Below, in pieces: positions 59,011 through 64,000 of a DNA stretch of 64,000 nt. Numbering within the stretch: position 1 is the stretch's first letter; each line of letters starts with the position of its first letter. The DNA lies in contig CAMRHE010001094.1 in NCBI GenBank assembly GCA_947044405.1, positions 82,501 to 146,500 of the forward strand, given 5' to 3'. The notes below the pieces were generated by a model that saw only the letters and a program-made list of their open reading frames with translations, was not told the DNA's origin and made no database searches. Made by a program: the position numbers and the translations under genes. This DNA is from Leptodactylus fallax. Lineage: Eukaryota; Chordata; Amphibia; Anura; Leptodactylidae.

Positions 59011-61040
59011 AGAGAGTGAGTTGGTGCAAGTGGTGACAGGTCCCCTTTAACTTCATAAATTCATGACAAATAAGTTAACAGTTCACTGACAAACTTAACT
59101 CTGCTACATCACAACATTCACACGGCTTATAATAATCATCATCTTATAATCTGATGAGCTTGTATACACATCACGTTCTAGCCCTAACAATTTACGCAGA
59201 ACGCAAACTCCACGGTCAGCTGCAACTAGGAATGTAAAAAATCAGGTACGGCAACCTGAAAATTCCTGTAAATGTTTTGCAAATACTTCGATGACGGTAA
59301 TTCACATAGTCCTTCCTGGTACGACCCGAGTGTAATATGTGCAGTATTCTGGTATTAACCTTTGCTATGAGGGCGACTGCTGATGAGGTGACGAACAACG
59401 CAACAGATGATCAGATAGATAAGCCATGGCCATGCTGACATGTTATGCCTGCAATTATATACAAGGGCCACAAGGGGTGCAGAGGCAGCAGTTGTACGTG
59501 GGCCCTGATGTCTGAGGGAAATGGCCCCGCTGCCACCAGAGACGCAACTTAGATCTCCAGGACCCTAATGTAGGGCTGGTTGTAGATGTACATAAGCCCT
59601 TGGGCAACACACCGAGCCCATGGCTACTTCACCTATGGTTTACATGCATTATGCATGTTTATGACGTTGCGATGAGCCTGGAGATCTGGACAGATTTGTA
59701 TAAGCCCTGATGGGCTTCTAGAATCAGAGTTTGGAGTGTGTTATATAAAGTATCCAGCTGAAATTGTAACATTGTGACAAGGGCCCTTGTGGTCATTTAA
59801 ATACTCCCTGAGTTGTTGATTGGCTGAGAGCAGCAGCTCACAATGCTCCGCCCACATGTCCTTTTCAGCTGGATACCAGGCATTGTAACCTTCCCTTTTT
59901 CTAGCCATTAAGTCTATTTGGACACATTTCTTTTTTCTTCCTTCTGAAAATTCTATCTATATTGCGTTTTCAAGAAGGTTCTATACAACAATCCAAAGAA
60001 CCCCCTACCCAATATCAGCCTGTCCACAAGAATCAGGAAAGAAACAGAGTTGCTGCACAGGACAAGAATTATAGACAATCTTAAAAAACATATCCTAAAG
60101 TTAAAAAATACAAAAACAGCAGGTAGTGAAGTGGATCCCAATACAGCCGCCCTGTCCACCTCTTTAAAGTATATTGGTGGAGTTTCTTTCACATGGGGCA
60201 AATATTCAGCTTGCTGCCCTAGCCCAGGCCAAAACAGAGCAACTTACTTGCTGACACCCAGCACCCAAGGCAAATGCCCTTCCAGCCTCGATCTAACTAC
60301 ACTACCGACTAAAGGGGCTATCCTGTTTCTGCTATTGATGACCTATATTTAAGGCCATCAGTATTAGATCTGCGGGGTCCAACACCCAGAACCCTTGCAG
60401 ATTAGCCATACCGAAAAACGTGGTGGCTGCAGCGCAGCGCTGCAGTGGCGGGTGTTGGTACAGCAGCACTTCCCCATTGACATAGACTACAGTTTGTACA
60501 GTGAGTGAGCAGCGTAGCTCCCGACATGTAAATAGTATTAGAGGCCGCGCTGTCCTGATGACCCGCAGATCTACTATTGATGGCCTACCCTATGGATAAG
60601 CCATCAATAGTAGAATCTGAAACCCAGTTGAGTTTCGACTAGTTAAATGACTCTTTTCCATTTCCACCCTGGCCATGGCCACGTACAGACTACAGCTAAA
60701 CCTTTTGTTAGTTACATGTTGCATCCAAAACAACAGGGCAAGTGATGCAAAAACTACACAAATGAGAAACAAAAACACACCCAGGCCTTGACACAATAAT
60801 ATACAAGAGTAAACTATACAGCTGCCTAGCTGTGCACAAGTGCAGGAGCAGGTGAATTATCACTGCAGTTTTTTTGTGGTGCGTTTGCATATAAAATGGG
60901 AATGTTAAGCAAAAGTTTTAGGCAAGCATAGAAGAATTGCTGCAAAGTAAGAATGCTTTCAGAAATAAAAGGGTTAATAGTTTATTTTTTGGCTAATAAC
61001 AAAAGGAAGAGAAATGCAAATCCCATCACTATTTGGTGTG
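59011..61040. other. Flank or intron, no gene
   Basis: 60300-60610 is the GATGACCTA/GATCTGCGGGGT dispersed repeat family. Other frames are short. The minus-strand hydrophobic frame at 60590-60796 starts at TTG and is not supported. Confidence 0.5.
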
Positions 61041-61420
61041 ACCTTTGCCTTCTACTGTAGGTACAGACAGTTTTTGGCAAAACTCGGCAAGGAGGTTGTT
61101 CCCACCATCTTGGAGAACTAAGCACAGATCTTCTGTGGATGTAGGCTTGCTCCAATCCATCTGTCTCTTCATGTCATCCCAGACAGACTGGACGATGTTG
61201 AGTCCAGGGCTATATCAGTGGGGGCCGGATCATCACTTCCAGGACTCCTCCTCCAAAGTGCAAAAGGTCACACCAAATGTTGATGGGATTTACATTTCAC
61301 TTAATTTATTAATTGACAAAAATAAAGTGTTAACTTTTATATTTCTGAAAACATTGTTACTTTGCAACATTTACCATACCTGCCTAAAACTTTTGCTCGA
61401 TGCTGTATGTCATTAGGCAA
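61041..61420 (-). mobile_element. Tc1/mariner-like transposon remnant
   Basis: The minus strand, with minor corrections, reads like the end of a Tc1 transposase: SPGLNIVQSVWDDMKRQMDW and then LLAEFCQKL. This corresponds to the SPDLNPIE...W box of Tc1. Only the C-terminal part remains. The same sequence occurs at 1-165. Confidence 0.6.
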
Positions 61421-62059
61421 AATTGTCATTCAGGAGCCTGGGGAACCTTAGGAACAACCATGAGAGCTGCATTTATGACCATATTGTTGGTCACTCGGCT
61501 TTTTCAGATGCGTTGATGATCCATCATTCATACACAGAGGCTTTCACTTTCTATTGATATATTCTAGCAGACCGGATGATGTCATCTAATATGACATCAC
61601 TGATTTAATCATGAGCAGGAGTCATAAAAAACAAAACAATAAAGGCTTTGACATATTTCCAGGCAGATCTTCGGCTATTTGGGCTACTCGTCTGATTGTG
61701 TTAGTATCCTACAATGCCGCCTCTCATAGATCCTCATTATACAGCCGCTGACTCCATGAACTTCATTATTTGTAGAAAAGCCATAAAAGTTGTGTAATGA
61801 AAAGCACCGACAAAAAAGTTTATATCAAGCTACAGATTTTTACATTCAAAAAATTGCAAAAATTCCAAGACATTACAAAATTGCAAATAACCCTCCCAAA
61901 GCAATTTTTTTTTTTTTTTTTTTACAATAGAAAACCAATATCATTTCACATTTATGGAATTATTTTAATGCAAGTCAGAGGAGCCACAAATCACCATGTA
62001 GATATTTTATTAAAAGGGGAACTTTTGCCACCTCTACCAATTCCAGCTGTTTACATCCT

Positions 62060-62345
62060 ACTATAGTCTCCGCTTCACTGATTCTGGCACAATTGGAATT
62101 TTTTTCTCTAGCCCCCACCGTTCCTGAGCAATTATTACTGTTAGTTTCTGCACAATTATGCCCTCTGCTATCAGGTGGGCGGTCCTTGTCTTTCTGCTCC
62201 AGCCTAGCACCGCCCACCTGACAGCAGAGAGCAAAACTGTGCTGAAAATAACAGCAATGATTGCTCAGGAACGATAGGGGCTAGAAAAAAAAATTCCAAC
62301 TGTGTCAGAATCAGTGGAGTGGCGCCTATTGAAAGATGTAATGCT
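62060..62345. repeat. Foldback MITE, uninterrupted sister of 58520-59010
   Basis: TCTCTAGCCCCCACCGTTCC and AGGTGGGCGGTCC in the left arm pair with ACCGCCCACCTGACAGC and GGAACGATAGGGGCTAGA in the right. Confidence 0.8.
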
Positions 62346-63599
62346 TTGGAGTTGGTGAAGGTGATGAAAGCTTCTCCTTAAAGGGATATTCCCTTCACAA
62401 GAAAAGGGATCACCCAACACCCGTCTTGCTGCTGCTTTGAGCGGAGAGGTGGCGGCGCATGGATGACTGTTTTCATTCGCATATAGGGAACTAACAACAA
62501 CAGCTGAGCCTCCCTGCTGACTATTCTCATTGAAGTAAATAGAGAGAGCCTGACATGCACAACCACCTCCCCGCTCAATATATATAGCTGTATCCTAACA
62601 GAAGAAAATTAAAAGTTTGTGTATACTTTTGCAACCATTTTTTTTATATCACTCCACTGCACTACTTTGTGTATACAACTCCTCCAGACCTGTGTGTTGT
62701 CATGGTTACAGACTACAAACAACCTGTGAGTGTAGTCAGATCTTGTAATCATGTATTATCCTACTTCTTCTGTCCCCTCTTCTTTCAAATCTACTGATTC
62801 AACAGACATTGGCAAGAAATGGGGACAGATAGAAGGGGCCATCACTGCATGGTCACACTATTTACAGACACATAGGTCAGCAGAGGAGCTGTATACACTC
62901 AACGGTAGGAAATTTTTTAAAATCAGGACCATGTGCAAAGTTGCTTTACTGTTTCTTTTATTTGCTTTATAAAAATGTAAAATCCCTTTAAATTGGTCAT
63001 TGTACGTTTGGGGCATTTGATCATTACCCAGAACCCCCGCCTCCTCTGAATGGTATGCAGCATGGCATGTTTTTTGGAGGGGTGGGGGCGTGAGGATTTC
63101 TTATCTGGATCATGCTATTTTACTGTAATTCTTCTTAGCTACTTCCTGTTGCAAGTTCTTGCCAGAAAGGAAACTGTACAATTAAAAGTCGTATTGTTGA
63201 AAAGATGCGGGGGAGGAAGCAATGGGGGGTTCAGTGCTTTCTGGCAAAGAACTTAATAAATATTTTTGTTAAATCCCCCCATAAAAAAATATGAAGATTC
63301 CATGGCAACTAGTTTTTTTTTTTTTTACCAGAATAGTTCAGTGACATCACATATCACAGTAAATGGAGGAAGTGCCTGCAAACACCATCCAGATGAGGCT
63401 ACGGTTATCAAAATTCACCACAAAGATGTATCCAACTTTCCCGACAAAACTTCTATCCAGTTAGGATTTGTCATTATACTAACAAGCCCCGCCCCCACTA
63501 ATGCAATTTTGTAATGTGATGTCACTCAACATAGTTGGTGATGACGTTATAATGGGGAACTGCTATATATGCAATTGCCTTATTTATTTTTTTAAGGGA
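62346..63599. other. Flank, no gene
   Basis: 62702-62748 repeats the ATGGTTACAGACTACAAACA sequence of 55735-55780 on the opposite strand. Otherwise not recognised. Confidence 0.5.
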
Positions 63600-63725
63600 T
63601 TTTCCATTCTAAGTTTCCTCGGGTACTCCGGTTTCCCCTCACACTCCAAAGACATACCGATAGGGAATTTAGATTGTGAGCCCTATATGGGACACTGTTA
63701 ATATTGGTAAAGCACTGCAAAATAA
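63600..63725 (+). repeat. Dispersed SINE-like repeat, copy 3
   Basis: CCTCGGGTACTCCGGTTTCC, CTCCAAAGACATACCGATAG and TTAGATTGTGAGCCCTATAT match the family of 11440-11640. The last 275 bp of the window hold a GACGCATC inverted pair at 63855-63888 and nothing else clear. Confidence 0.65.
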
Positions 63726-64000
63726 AATAGTTCTAGAGATCCAAATTTTTTTTTATGCTCACAAGCTCCCCCTAGTGGTGACTGCAGACAGTCAGGATTT
63801 TATTAAGACTGGTGTGTCGCATTTAGCGTAATTGTGAAGAACGGTGGAGTAAGATGCGTCAAGTTTATTAATAAATTTGACGCATCTTTGGGTGTCCATG
63901 TGCCAGAAAATCCGATCTACATTGACTATAAGCTAGGGAAGATTGCACCATTTTTGACAATTGATAATTCCTTTCCTAAATTATAGTAATGCTAATGGAT

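Noticed and set aside
60590..60796. Minus-strand hydrophobic frame as first exon with a signal peptide
   Set aside because: The frame begins at TTG, not ATG, has no good phase-0 or phase-1 donor that I can see, and lies in repeat-rich sequence.
61045..61416. Plus-strand 123-codon frame as a gene
   Set aside because: The minus strand of the same DNA reads like a Tc1 transposase end, and the plus frame is its shadow.

Overview
The window is vertebrate genomic DNA, most likely from an amphibian and probably a frog. The grounds are a vertebrate-type multi-exon receptor gene, several fish/frog-type Tc1 transposons, a DIRS-like retrotransposon, an endogenous retrovirus and many foldback MITEs. The species cannot be named from the sequence.

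One protein-coding gene, on the minus strand, spans almost everything. From about 56.2 kb down to 0.96 kb, exons with canonical splice sites encode the extracellular part of an R3-type receptor tyrosine phosphatase. The last three exons (3950-4234, 2594-2731, 958-1171) follow the membrane-proximal region of PTPRJ/DEP-1 closely, so the gene is called ptprj-like. The transmembrane and phosphatase exons lie beyond position 1 and are not seen. Upstream of the three exons is a very large tandem expansion of fibronectin type III (FN3) exons. In transcript order it is an N-terminal cysteine-containing exon (55161-55391), then the triplet A-C-B eight times, then a ninth A: 25 FN3 exons, each one domain, each with phase-1 introns. 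With the flanking exons this gives roughly 7.5 kb of coding sequence and about 2,500 extracellular residues. Two B exons (26287-26554, 33762-34026) carry the same one-base frameshift in a C run. The first exon is uncertain; two incompatible 5' models are given.

The introns hold mobile elements: a degenerate Tc1 (4355-4860), a DIRS-like element with inverted terminal repeats and an internal complementary region (13818-19660), a complete Tc1 element with a 414-codon transposase frame (40137-41766), and an env-less endogenous retrovirus with 449-bp LTRs and a 4-bp target duplication (48272-54711). Many small palindromic MITEs are present, one with a clean empty site in a paralogous intron. Tandem repeats include a ~1.8 kb minisatellite that grew from intron sequence beside an A exon (31600-33428), a 31-bp minisatellite (10124-10459) and long TA microsatellites. 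Two zones next to the DIRS ends (13385-13815 and 19690-21110) are homopolymer-rich and probably poor assembly.

The region from 56.2 to 64 kb shows no supported exon. It is intron 1 or 5' flank, filled with dispersed repeats. Nothing prokaryotic (operons, CRISPR, riboswitches) is present.
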